DNA of 25,092 nt from CAZQBY01 sp964540655 (GCA_964540655.1 CAZINR010000015.1:1-25092), one strand, 5' to 3'. Numbered from the stretch's first letter, positions 16,364-23,058 are shown. Notes: generated by a model not told the origin, from the letters alone. Numbers and translations are program-made.

Positions 16364-16510
16364 TTAGCGGGAAAGTGCAGAAAAAGGCGCGCGGCCCGCG
16401 TAGGCGCACTTCTCGCCCTTCTGGAGGCCAGCCTCCAGGAACTGCATGCCCAGAATCGTCTTCCCCGTGCCGGGGGCTCCGGAAACGAGAACCGTGGAGT
16501 TAGAGCTCAT
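16364..16510 (-). pseudogene. Truncated kaiC-like fragment (48-codon ORF holding only the Walker A region)
   Basis: Bases 16399-16499 match 20087-20187 of the KaiC-like gene at 19584-20255 at 99 of 101 positions. Both differences (GGC/GGA and CTC/CTG) are synonymous. The fragment encodes STVLVSGAPGTGKTILGMQF and about 13 further matching residues, then runs into unrelated sequence and stops at 16364. There is no Walker B, so it cannot be a working ATPase. An in-frame ATG at 16510 overlaps the end of the GGR-like gene by 11 nt, as a translationally coupled gene would. It lies in the same orientation as the parent, 3.7 kb downstream, so the pair forms direct repeats around the kaiC-V4R-ubiA-GGR block. 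A recent duplication remnant is the simplest reading. Confidence 0.85.
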
Positions 16511-17537
16511 TTAGAAATTTCCTCCGGGATTTTGGATTGGATAGCACTTTGTGCTTTTCCAGTTTTTTCTCTATCTCAGTAAGCAAGCCGGAGCAGTACT
16601 CGCGGTATCGTAGATGCGCATTCTCAAAATCGTCCAGAATGGCCTTTCCGCAAAAATACCCGCTTCTCAGTGCATAACTTATCCCCTCCGCAGTGCTTGG
16701 GCTTATCAGCCCGGCAGCCTCGCCCGCAAGCATCACATTTTTGCCACCCAAGTGGATGTCATCCATCGAGGATGTAATCAAAACAAATCTAGCTTCCCTT
16801 ATCTCGGGGACACCCGTCTTCTTTAAAACATCTACTTTGTCCTTAAGGGATTCAAGACGCTGGTAGGCGTTGTCCTGAGATGCGGAGATGCCCGAGCCTA
16901 TCAGAAGGAAGTGGGACTTTGGCACTATCCATGAATAGAAATCGCTGATGGAGCTGTCGAATACAAAATACACATCTGTTAAGCTGTTCTTTTTTGGCTT
17001 TACCCATTCCTGCACGGCAAGATAGCTCCTCATGTCAGTTTCAGTGCCATAAAGCGCGCGCCTTATTGATGAGGGGGAGCCATCGGCGCCTATTAGGTAT
17101 CTTGTTCGAACAATTGTCTTCTCCTGGCCATTATCCACTATCAGTTCAATGTGGTCATCTGCAGGATAAAACTCTAGGAGTTTCGTGGACGCCCGGAAAG
17201 GAACATTCTTTGTCGCCATGCACCACAGCCATTCATCGAATTTTGATCTGGAGACGTTAAGGAAATTGCGCTCTTTCCTAACCTCCATGTTGTTGTCTAA
17301 GTCCAGTATAACCAGGTCTTTAAGGACCTTTGGCTCGGAGAAGACATAGTCGGGGACATTGAAGCTCTTAAGGAATTCGACTGACTCCTCCAAAAGTATC
17401 CCGCCGCACGGTTTGTCTCTTGGGAATATCGACTGGTCTATCAGTAGCGTCTTCCTGCTTTTCCCTATCGTATGGGCAGCCATACAACCTGCCGGCCCCG
17501 CTCCTACGATGACGACGTCGTAGATGTCCCTTGCCAT
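16500..17537 (-). CDS. Geranylgeranyl-reductase-like FAD oxidoreductase (345 aa)
   Basis: A flavoprotein of the GGR family, members of which reduce isoprenoid double bonds in archaeal lipids or quinone side chains. The FAD-binding motif GAGPAG is at residues 12-17, the family signature DKPCGG at 41-46, RYLIGADGSPSSIRR around 146-160, and the second FAD motif AGEAAGLISPSTAEGI near the end of the fold. At 345 residues it is somewhat shorter than typical archaeal GGRs of about 390-400. It starts 1 nt after the UbiA gene, so the pair is almost certainly co-translated, suggesting that the flavoprotein acts on the UbiA product or a related isoprenoid. Its substrate cannot be deduced. The last codons overlap a truncated kaiC copy. 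Confidence 0.88.
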   Translation of the reverse strand: MARDIYDVVIVGAGPAGCMAAHTIGKSRKTLLIDQSIFPRDKPCGGILLEESVEFLKSFNVPDYVFSEPKVLKDLVILDLDNNMEVRKERNFLNVSRSKFDEWLWCMATKNVPFRASTKLLEFYPADDHIELIVDNGQEKTIVRTRYLIGADGSPSSIRRALYGTETDMRSYLAVQEWVKPKKNSLTDVYFVFDSSISDFYSWIVPKSHFLLIGSGISASQDNAYQRLESLKDKVDVLKKTGVPEIREARFVLITSSMDDIHLGGKNVMLAGEAAGLISPSTAEGISYALRSGYFCGKAILDDFENAHLRYREYCSGLLTEIEKKLEKHKVLSNPKSRRKFLNEL

Positions 17538-17538
17538 T

Positions 17539-18411
17539 TCACATATTATTCGCTATGAGAGGTAATAAACCGATGACCAAGTACTCGCCATCCACTATGA
17601 AATCGCACAAGTCATCCATATTGACCTTTCCGATGAGATACAGATAGGCCAATGAGTACAGCGTCGAGACGTGTAGGATGCTTGCGGATGCGGGCAATAT
17701 GGTCAAAAGCACCGCACTCGCCAGTAGCAATGAGACAATCAGATTAAAGAAAATCAACAGCAGTCTTGTTTTATGGATGCGGAGAACAACAGGGATGGTC
17801 TTGACAGAACTGGCGCAATCACCTGCTATATCGCGGATGTCGAAGAATATTGTGTTTACCAGCGAGCGCATGAATACGAATGCGAATAAACACGCTGAGG
17901 ACAGGGTCAGCACCTCAATGGACATGTAAGACAGCGGTAGGAGGACCATAGTCGTCGCCCATACCGAGGCTATCACGAGATTCTTCCCAATGAATATATC
18001 CTTGAACCTTCGGAAGCGGGTTATTTCTGACAGACTGGTTGGAACAAACTTAACGCTGTATGAAACGCTTATGATGAGGACAGCAATTACCAAAAGAAAT
18101 GTACCGAGGTTCTTCGCCAGGGCAATTAAGGCCGCAAGCGCATACGCAATAACCGAGAAGGCGATTATGGGGATCTTGTATCTGCTGATGAAGGGCCCCC
18201 TCTTCGGGTTGTTAACCTTGTCCTCCCCCTCATCGGTCAGCCTGTTCAGGCTGTACATGGAAGAGGTCATGAGGAAGACTACAAGCAGTATCGAAAGGTC
18301 CGAAGCCGGCGATGAGAAGTAGATTAATGAGAATGCTGTGAATGCTATGCCAAGCGAAAGAAAGGCATTTGAGAGAACCAATGCTTCCAGAAACCTCCTA
18401 GCCAAGTTCAT
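17539..18411 (-). CDS. UbiA-family prenyltransferase (290 aa)
   Basis: A polytopic membrane enzyme transferring a polyprenyl group from a diphosphate donor to an acceptor. The first Asp-rich motif appears as NRLTDEGED (residues 56-64) followed by NNPKRGP, and the second as DIRDIAGD (191-198); both bind Mg-diphosphate. About eight or nine hydrophobic helices are visible. The first motif is diverged from the NDxxDxxxD of ordinary DGGGP synthases, so this may be a specialised paralogue (prenylated lipid, quinone, carotenoid or haem-like acceptor) rather than the core lipid enzyme. Its start overlaps the end of the V4R gene by 14 nt, and its stop is 1 nt from the GGR start, placing it in the middle of a tight operon. 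Confidence 0.87.
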   Translation of the reverse strand: MNLARRFLEALVLSNAFLSLGIAFTAFSLIYFSSPASDLSILLVVFLMTSSMYSLNRLTDEGEDKVNNPKRGPFISRYKIPIIAFSVIAYALAALIALAKNLGTFLLVIAVLIISVSYSVKFVPTSLSEITRFRRFKDIFIGKNLVIASVWATTMVLLPLSYMSIEVLTLSSACLFAFVFMRSLVNTIFFDIRDIAGDCASSVKTIPVVLRIHKTRLLLIFFNLIVSLLLASAVLLTILPASASILHVSTLYSLAYLYLIGKVNMDDLCDFIVDGEYLVIGLLPLIANNM

Positions 18412-19549
18412 TGTTTGATATGGCCAAAGTTATCTTTGGGCCATCCTTATAGAGTTTATGATGCTTAAAGAGCACATTCTTTTTAGTGAATCCGGAAACC
18501 ATCCCCGAGAGCAGCCCACGATAGACAAGATAATCAGAAGACTCGGAAAATCTGCACCAGGGAAAATAAGTTGACAGGACCTTATAGTAACTGCCGTCCT
18601 TAAGCAGTATCACGTCTCCCCACCCCAGCGCCGACAGGTAGTCGGTGATGAACTTAGCATAATTCATTGGCGGCTCATCTTTCGCTATGCGCTTACCAAA
18701 GTCAAATGAGACCTGAAAGGCGAGAGTGGAAAGTCCGATCTTTTCCAGCTCACGCTCCAGAATATAGAACAGGCTGGATTCGCAAAGGAAGTACCTCTCA
18801 GAATTTCGGATTATCAACCCCTCTTTTGACTTAAAAAAGCCAGAATCCAATAAATCCCTGAGTGATTCTGTGGCGTGTGAAGTCGGCCTAATCTTATTAA
18901 TCTGCTCGTATTCTCCCAAAAGCCCGAGGTCGTCCGTATCATTTTCCACGAATATCCTGCCTTTACACAGGGTCTTTAGGGTCGCCAAGGGGGCACAGAC
19001 TACCTGGCACTTGTCGTCCCCCCTGCCCTGGCATTTCGTCTGCACGCCCTCTATGGTGGGATTCTCCTGCATGTAGGCCCACACGCCCGCAGAACCTCCG
19101 TCCGTGAGGATCAGGCCTATGCCGTTCTTATTGCACACTATGTAGTTGTCCATTATCATAGTGTACTTGCGCTGCTTGAAATCGACCCTGTAGTCTAGTC
19201 TGTGGGCGTATGTGGATTCCATGTACCTAAGGAACATGTACAAGAAATTCTTGAGGGCTCTTTGAGAGCTTTTAGAAACGACCGGATAATTTGATGTGCT
19301 GGCAAACCGAACGCCGAATTTTTTCCCGGCGGAGTAAAGCGCTTGTTTGCCTTTGTCGCCCGATTCCAAAACTACCCTCTTCTCCAAATCCGCCAAGAGG
19401 CCCTCTGGGAAGAAAAGCTCCCTGAGATAGGTTTTCTTCCCTTTTTCAGATAGTTTTAACACAATAAACCCGGGACAGTCTATTATCTCAGTGCGCGGTA
19501 TGACTATGTTCCTGATGAACCAGGACATTATGCCATCCTTTATGGCCAT
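18398..19549 (-). CDS. V4R-domain protein, probably with two V4R-like halves (383 aa)
   Basis: A soluble protein. Residues about 130-210 carry a V4R (4-vinyl-reductase-type) small-molecule-binding domain ending in the signature CQGRGDDKCQVVCAP (Cys-x-Gly-x-Gly-Asp-x-x-Cys). The C-terminal about 130 residues repeat the same outline in diverged form: FDFGKRIAKDE, a helix with YLSALGWGD, then PWCRF and GLLSGMVSG. Known V4R proteins bind porphyrin-like or aromatic ligands, act as enzyme adaptors (BchJ-like), or serve as sensor domains; which applies here is not evident. The gene lies 34 nt after the KaiC-like ATPase and overlaps the UbiA start by 14 nt. A role in delivering or sensing the substrate of the UbiA/GGR pair, with the KaiC-like ATPases, is inferred from context. 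Confidence 0.8.
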   Translation of the reverse strand: MAIKDGIMSWFIRNIVIPRTEIIDCPGFIVLKLSEKGKKTYLRELFFPEGLLADLEKRVVLESGDKGKQALYSAGKKFGVRFASTSNYPVVSKSSQRALKNFLYMFLRYMESTYAHRLDYRVDFKQRKYTMIMDNYIVCNKNGIGLILTDGGSAGVWAYMQENPTIEGVQTKCQGRGDDKCQVVCAPLATLKTLCKGRIFVENDTDDLGLLGEYEQINKIRPTSHATESLRDLLDSGFFKSKEGLIIRNSERYFLCESSLFYILERELEKIGLSTLAFQVSFDFGKRIAKDEPPMNYAKFITDYLSALGWGDVILLKDGSYYKVLSTYFPWCRFSESSDYLVYRGLLSGMVSGFTKKNVLFKHHKLYKDGPKITLAISNNELG

Positions 19550-19583
19550 TTCTGAAAAGTTTGGGGATTTCTCCCCGATTAGA

Positions 19584-20255
19584 TTAGGCGGATTGGACGA
19601 CCAGTCCCTTTTTCGGGTTTATGTCCAGGTTGTTGTTGGCGGTGTTGGCGTCCGTCAGCCTCATCTTTTTTACAGTCAGGGTTCTCGTAACCTCCGAGCC
19701 CACTGAATCAAGCTTGAGCACAACCACCCCGTCCACCAAAAACGCGGTCACATCGTCCGGATAATCGCCATCTAGAGCTTCTCCAGTGAGCACAGATGTC
19801 GAGCCCAGTTTGTCTAAGCCTTCGACCATAGTCTTGACTACGATTCTCGCCTTCAGCCCATCCTCGATTATAAGGGAGCTGACAGAATCTATGACCACTC
19901 TGCTTGGCTTCATCTTCTTCAATTTCTCTAAGACTAGGGAAACCTTGTCCATCACACCCTCCGGCTTCTTCCCTATGCCGATGTCATACTTTATGTCGCG
20001 CGCGGAGACCATCTCCGGCTTCTTCTTGAACAAACCGAACTGCTCGGCCTGATTCATTATCTTCTCCGGCGACTCCTCGATGGTCACGTAGGCGCACTTC
20101 TCGCCCTTCTGGAGGCCAGCCTCCAGGAACTGCATGCCCAGAATCGTCTTCCCCGTTCCGGGGGCTCCGGAAACCAGAACCGTGGAGCCCTTCGGAATCC
20201 CTCCCTGGACGAGCTTGTCCAGGCCCTTGACGCCAGTCGAAACACGTTGTGTCAT
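19584..20255 (-). CDS. KaiC-like single-domain RecA-fold ATPase 1 (223 aa)
   Basis: A RecA/KaiC-superfamily ATPase with Walker A GAPGTGKT (residues 30-37), a catalytic-acid-type EES (60-62) and Walker B VVIDS (120-124). The N-terminal STGVKGLDKLVQGGIPKGS is typical of archaeal KaiC-like proteins. It has a single domain (KaiC proper has two), so circadian function is not implied; family members in archaea are linked to signalling and regulation, often next to sensor or regulator genes. It lies 15 nt behind a second KaiC-like gene, with a GGTG that could be a weak ribosome site before its ATG. Part of its N-terminal coding sequence (20087-20187) is duplicated at 16399-16499. Confidence 0.92.
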   Translation of the reverse strand: MTQRVSTGVKGLDKLVQGGIPKGSTVLVSGAPGTGKTILGMQFLEAGLQKGEKCAYVTIEESPEKIMNQAEQFGLFKKKPEMVSARDIKYDIGIGKKPEGVMDKVSLVLEKLKKMKPSRVVIDSVSSLIIEDGLKARIVVKTMVEGLDKLGSTSVLTGEALDGDYPDDVTAFLVDGVVVLKLDSVGSEVTRTLTVKKMRLTDANTANNNLDINPKKGLVVQSA

Positions 20256-20270
20256 TTTACACCATATTTT

Positions 20271-20984
20271 TTATTTTATGAACTTTATGCCTGCTCTACC
20301 TATCTCAAATCTGTTAATCCTGTCAACGACCTTAGTGGCCCTCATCTTGGCGACCTCCATGGTCTTCCAGCAGTCCGTGCCGTCCGTCCCCCTCCTAAAG
20401 AGCACTATCCCGTCGGCCACGACCTCGGTTATGCCGTCCCTGCTGTAGCCCCTCCCGGGCAGCTCCGACACGAGAACCGTTGTCATGCCCAGCTCGTCCA
20501 GCGACCTGACCAGCTCGCTGTTCAGCAGCTCCCTGTGCTCGGCCGGCTCGTCCATGGCATAAGCCATGAGCGAGTCCACCACCAGCCTCCTGCCGTCGCA
20601 CTTCTCCATCCACTTGGAGATGGCCGCGGTCAGCCTCTCCGCCCTTCTCTCCGGCTCCCTCGGCAGTTTGCATCTACGTCCCAGGGGGTCGTGGAAGGCT
20701 ATGTCCTCCACCTGGAATATCTCCAGCTTTTTCTTCCTCACTGCGCCTTTGAATCCCAGGCCGAGGAGCGTGGCGTTCTCTATCAGCTTCCCCCTTGTCT
20801 GCTCGCTGGCGACATATATGCAGTCCTCGCCTCTCTTGAGACCATCCGACACGAACTGCATGCATGCCACCGTCTTGCCTGTCCCGGGCAGGCCAGAGTA
20901 CAAAACGACATCGCCCTCCGGGAACCCGCCCTCTATGAGCGCGTCCAAGTCCTTGATTCCGGAGGATACTCTTTTGGGGGTCAT
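20271..20984 (-). CDS. KaiC-like single-domain RecA-fold ATPase 2 (237 aa)
   Basis: A second KaiC-like ATPase with Walker A GLPGTGKT (residues 31-38), ASEQ as the likely catalytic-acid position (about 59-62) and Walker B LVVDS (134-138). It is paralogous to ATPase 1 but clearly diverged, with a Cys-containing, basic insert (around GRRCKLPREPERRAERL) before Walker B. It begins 1 nt after the stop of the small winged-helix gene and ends 15 nt before ATPase 1. Two different single-domain KaiC-like proteins encoded in tandem could form a mixed ring, which is speculation. Confidence 0.92.
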   Translation of the reverse strand: MTPKRVSSGIKDLDALIEGGFPEGDVVLYSGLPGTGKTVACMQFVSDGLKRGEDCIYVASEQTRGKLIENATLLGLGFKGAVRKKKLEIFQVEDIAFHDPLGRRCKLPREPERRAERLTAAISKWMEKCDGRRLVVDSLMAYAMDEPAEHRELLNSELVRSLDELGMTTVLVSELPGRGYSRDGITEVVADGIVLFRRGTDGTDCWKTMEVAKMRATKVVDRINRFEIGRAGIKFIK

Positions 20985-20985
20985 G

Positions 20986-21330
20986 TCAGTATCTCTTTAT
21001 GCTCTTCTCCCTATGTATGAAGTCCCGAAGGGCGTCATCGAGGCAGCCGTCTATGCTGTGGTAGCGAGAGCCCTTCTTTTTTATAATTAAGCGCAGTTCC
21101 TTAATAAATTCGTCCGAGATGGGCACAAGGCACTTTCTCTTGTAAACCCGCCTCGGGCGGCTGACAATCTTCTCCGCGAGGCCTATGCTGTCCAGGAACT
21201 CTAAGCATCTCTCTACAGTTTCCCAGCCAGCGCCCAGGTCGCTGGCCACCTCGTTTATAGTCTTAGGGCGGTCCAGAGATTTCAGAGCTGCCCTGCAGAT
21301 CTCCGGGTAATCCCTTCGCTTCTTCCCCAT
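20986..21330 (-). CDS. Small winged-helix transcriptional regulator (114 aa)
   Basis: Residues about 8-70 form a winged helix: YPEICRAALKSL, then TINEVASDLGAGWETVERCL as the recognition region, and LDSIGLAEKI before the wing. The C-terminal part is basic and helical and may dimerise. It is the first gene of the minus-strand cluster, ending 1 nt before KaiC-like ATPase 2, so it probably autoregulates and controls the whole cluster. Its ATG at 21330 abuts a short palindrome (CCGTA-GTTT-TACGG) and has a TATA-like box 22-29 nt upstream. Confidence 0.82.
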   Translation of the reverse strand: MGKKRRDYPEICRAALKSLDRPKTINEVASDLGAGWETVERCLEFLDSIGLAEKIVSRPRRVYKRKCLVPISDEFIKELRLIIKKKGSRYHSIDGCLDDALRDFIHREKSIKRY

Positions 21331-21344
21331 CCGTAGTTTTACGG
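21331..21344. promoter_or_regulatory. Palindrome abutting the cluster's first ATG; possible operator
   Basis: CCGTA-GTTT-TACGG is a perfect 5-bp inverted repeat directly next to the ATG at 21330, between it and the TATA-like box. GTAGTTTTA within it recurs as a direct repeat at 21366-21374, 33 bp away (about three helical turns), on the other side of the TATA-like box. A binding site for the adjacent winged-helix protein is a reasonable guess. Confidence 0.4.
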
Positions 21345-21351
21345 CTTTGGG

Positions 21352-21359
21352 TTTAAATA
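21352..21359 (-). promoter_or_regulatory. TATA-like box of the kaiC-V4R-ubiA-GGR cluster
   Basis: The minus strand reads TATTTAAA, ending 22 nt before the ATG at 21330, which fits a leaderless archaeal promoter. It shares an 85-bp intergenic region with the divergent promoter at 21385-21392. Confidence 0.55.
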
Positions 21360-21384
21360 CCTGTTGTAGTTTTAATATTTTTAG

Positions 21385-21392
21385 TTATAAAG
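21385..21392 (+). promoter_or_regulatory. TATA-like box of the divergent FilR-type regulator
   Basis: The plus strand reads TTATAAAG, with its near edge 24 nt before the ATG at 21416. This supports that start over an in-frame ATG at 21347 and a leaderless transcript. Confidence 0.55.
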
Positions 21393-21415
21393 AATATATC
21401 TTACTTACAAATAAG

Positions 21416-22090
21416 ATGGATAAGGCTCATGGGGCGCTCAGGAGTCTCACGGCCTCCCGCCTGAGGCTGAGGATACTGAAGGTGCTTGAATCCCCGATGC
21501 GGCTTTCTGAACTGAAGAGGGTCGTCGATTCGAACGCTCCCAACACCTCTTGCAAGGCCAAAGACCTCCAGGGACTCGGCCTGGTAAAAAGAGACAATGG
21601 TGATTATCGCATAACAAGGATGGGTAGAATAGTCGATTTCAGGCTTTCAATTCTGAAAGACACCCTGACGGCCTTTTACCAAAACGAGGCGTTCTGGTCG
21701 CGCACAATCGACAAACTGCCGGAGCACATCCTCTGCGTCATGCACGAATTCGCGGGTGCGGAGCTGATTGCCAATGGCCGGAGGGACTTGAACAGGGTGG
21801 AAAGAGAAATCACTAACAGGATAAAGCGGGCGGATGGTAGGCTGTTCGCCGTCATTCCAGCACATTCGGAGGCGATACTGGATGCCGCCAAAAAAGCCTC
21901 TGAAAGGATGAAGTCGACCCTGGTCACCTTAGAGGATGACCCCGAACTGCATTACGGGGCGGTCTTCGCGGATAACTTCAAGCTTCTGTTCACCGAGATG
22001 CTGGACATGGCGATAGTAAAGGAAAGAATTGAAGGCGCCGAGGTCAAACCTTCACTGGAGATGAAGGGTACTTCGGCAATTTGCCTTTAA
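21416..22090 (+). CDS. FilR-type winged-helix regulator, divergent from the cluster (224 aa)
   Basis: The N-terminal winged helix reads SRLRLRILKVLESPMRLSEL, NAPNTSCKAKDLQGLGLVKR, GDYRITRMG, closely matching the regulator at 15524-16357. The C-terminal about 130 residues (around RADGRLFAVIPAHSEAILDA and DDPELHYGAVF) are consistent with a shortened FilR1-like sensor domain. The ATG at 21416 was chosen because it gives the same N-terminal length as the paralogue and has a TATA-like box at the right distance; the longer frame from 21347 would begin upstream of the promoter. It is transcribed away from the kaiC-ubiA cluster, from a shared intergenic region, so it is a candidate regulator of that cluster. 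Confidence 0.85.
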   Translation: MDKAHGALRSLTASRLRLRILKVLESPMRLSELKRVVDSNAPNTSCKAKDLQGLGLVKRDNGDYRITRMGRIVDFRLSILKDTLTAFYQNEAFWSRTIDKLPEHILCVMHEFAGAELIANGRRDLNRVEREITNRIKRADGRLFAVIPAHSEAILDAAKKASERMKSTLVTLEDDPELHYGAVFADNFKLLFTEMLDMAIVKERIEGAEVKPSLEMKGTSAICL

Positions 22091-22095
22091 TATGA

Positions 22096-22159
22096 CGCCG
22101 AGGTTGGGATGTTCACCTGGCTGGCCAAGTTCGGCGAACAGGTGAACAGACCCTCGGCG
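22096..22159. repeat. tRNA-Ser acceptor-bounded hairpin element, copy 1
   Basis: A 64-nt near-palindrome. The outer stem CGCCGAGG/CCTCGGCG equals the tRNA-Ser acceptor stem plus discriminator, and the inner perfect 10-bp stem TGTTCACCTG/CAGGTGAACA encloses a 19-nt loop region. Its first 15 nt are identical to the tRNA-Ser 3' end (23982-23996). A nearly identical copy lies at 23894-23958. It has no anticodon or T-arm and is not a tRNA. Confidence 0.8.
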
Positions 22160-22176
22160 TGTTTGCCTTAAGGTTG

Positions 22177-22251
22177 AACGCCGAGGTTTGGACACGAGGC
22201 TCGCTCGCGAGCCTGTGCACAGGGACCAACTGTCCCTCGTATTTGAGGTCC
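22177..22251. repeat. Branched multi-hairpin element, copy A
   Basis: On the minus strand it starts GGACCTCAAATACGAGG, has a hairpin GGAC-AGTTG-GTCC, a central 12-nt palindrome CCTGTGCACAGG and a hairpin GGCTCG-CGAG-CGAGCC, then closes with CCTCGTGTCC and ends in a tRNA-Ser 3'-like AACCTCGGCGTT. Copy B at 23059-23138 has the same framework but different hairpin sequences. Between this element and the antitoxin gene at 22389 only further repeat-like sequence (such as GTCTTCGGTCTTG) and the promoter are seen. Confidence 0.75.
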
Positions 22252-22356
22252 TCTGTTTCCCGTCTTCGGTCTTGTCTGGGGGGGTGTTCGAAGCCTACTG
22301 TTCTCGGTCCCCAGTCCTGTTCTGCTTAAGCTATAGCCATTTTGAATAAAAACGCA

Positions 22357-22363
22357 TTTTAAT
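22357..22363 (+). promoter_or_regulatory. TATA-like box of the RelE-type module
   Basis: TTTTAAT ends 25 nt before the ATG at 22389 and is followed directly by the palindromic operator candidate. Confidence 0.4.
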
Positions 22364-22364
22364 G

Positions 22365-22388
22365 CTCTTATATGCGAACATATAAGAG
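22365..22388. promoter_or_regulatory. 10-bp palindrome abutting the antitoxin ATG; probable operator
   Basis: A perfect inverted repeat, CTCTTATATG-CGAA-CATATAAGAG, occupies the 24 bases immediately before the ATG at 22389 and directly follows a TATA-like stretch. Type II antitoxins normally bind such palindromes to repress their own operon. A repressor here would sit over the initiation site. If the mRNA starts further upstream, the same sequence would instead form an RNA hairpin. Confidence 0.7.
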
Positions 22389-22655
22389 ATGGCATACAAA
22401 CACCTGACACATAATCCAACGCTGGAGTCCGTCCTCATGGTGGAAAAGGTGATTAAGGAGAACAGCCAGGAGTATGGGAAATACCAGATCTGGAAGAAGC
22501 TTCCCAGGAAGATGATGTACCAAACCTACCAGACGATACTGGATTACTTACAGGAATCAGGGAAGATAATGGTGGATAAGGATGGAATCGTCCTCTGGAC
22601 TTACGACCCCGAAGGAATCAGGAGGTTGATGGAGGATGGGCTAATACTTAGATGA
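22389..22655 (+). CDS. Putative antitoxin, winged-helix type (88 aa)
   Basis: A small basic protein whose pattern (LESVLMVEKVIKENSQEYGK, QIWKKLPRKMMYQTYQTILDYL, GKIMVDKDGIVLWTYDPEG) reads as a winged helix with a beta-hairpin wing. It overlaps the RelE-like toxin gene by 4 nt (ATGA at 22652-22655), the usual antitoxin-toxin arrangement, and a perfect palindrome lies directly upstream. It would neutralise the toxin and repress the operon. It does not resemble classic RelB or Phd, so the antitoxin class is assigned mainly from context. Confidence 0.78.
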   Translation: MAYKHLTHNPTLESVLMVEKVIKENSQEYGKYQIWKKLPRKMMYQTYQTILDYLQESGKIMVDKDGIVLWTYDPEGIRRLMEDGLILR

Positions 22656-22984
22656 AACCAATATACGTAACCTTCGGCGACAAGAAGCTGGAGAAAGCGT
22701 TTGAAGAGCTTAAAGAGGGCAAGTATGAAAGCAAGCAGCTTTACGTCTTCATTGAACGAGCCATAGCGGATTTAAAGAAGGATCCGAATTGCGGGATTAA
22801 GCTGCCCAAGAGGCTCTGGCCAAAAACATATGCTAAGAAGTTCGATATCGACAACCTCATGAAGTATGATTTGCCAAACGGGTGGAGGCTGATTTACACG
22901 ATTAAGACTGATGAGGTCATGATATTGAACGTCATTTTGGAGTGGTTCGACCACAAAGAGTACGAGAGAAGGTTTGGCTATTAG
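22652..22984 (+). CDS. RelE/ParE-superfamily toxin (110 aa)
   Basis: The length and strand pattern match RelE-type toxins: an N-terminal helix pair (KKLEKAFEELKEG...FIERAIADLKKDP), then LWPKTYAKKFDIDNLMKYDL, a core GWRLIYTIKTDEVMILNVI, and a C-terminal EWFDHKEYERRFGY. The central NGWRLIY and the terminal basic/aromatic DHKEYERRFG correspond to the catalytic or ribosome-binding face of the family. The likely activity is ribosome-dependent mRNA cleavage; a gyrase-type ParE role is less likely because of the C-terminal HKEYE motif. It is encoded directly behind its antitoxin. A 10-bp inverted repeat begins at its stop codon. Confidence 0.88.
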   Translation: MKPIYVTFGDKKLEKAFEELKEGKYESKQLYVFIERAIADLKKDPNCGIKLPKRLWPKTYAKKFDIDNLMKYDLPNGWRLIYTIKTDEVMILNVILEWFDHKEYERRFGY

Positions 22985-23051
22985 TCTGCAGTTTCCAGTC
23001 CTCGGTCTTGCCACCTCGGCTCAGGAGACCCGGGACACAAGACTGCAGACT
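22983..23051. repeat. Inverted repeat behind the RelE-like toxin
   Basis: AGTCTGCAGT (22983-22992) pairs perfectly with ACTGCAGACT (23042-23051), and TCTTG pairs with CAAGA inside it. The 5' arm contains GTCCTCGGTCTTG, one of four copies of a 13-nt sequence (GTCYTCGGTCTTG) at 22262, 22998, 23149 and 23823, all in the intergenic DNA around the toxin-antitoxin genes. Confidence 0.65.
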
Positions 23052-23058
23052 GATAATG

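Noticed and set aside
16364..16510. 48-aa ORF considered as a functional mini-ATPase
   Set aside because: It holds only the Walker A region without Walker B or the rest of the fold, and the downstream codons are unrelated; a truncated copy is the simpler reading.
21347..21415. Earlier in-frame ATG for the divergent FilR-type regulator
   Set aside because: It would place the N-terminus upstream of the TATA-like box and add 23 residues absent from the paralogue.
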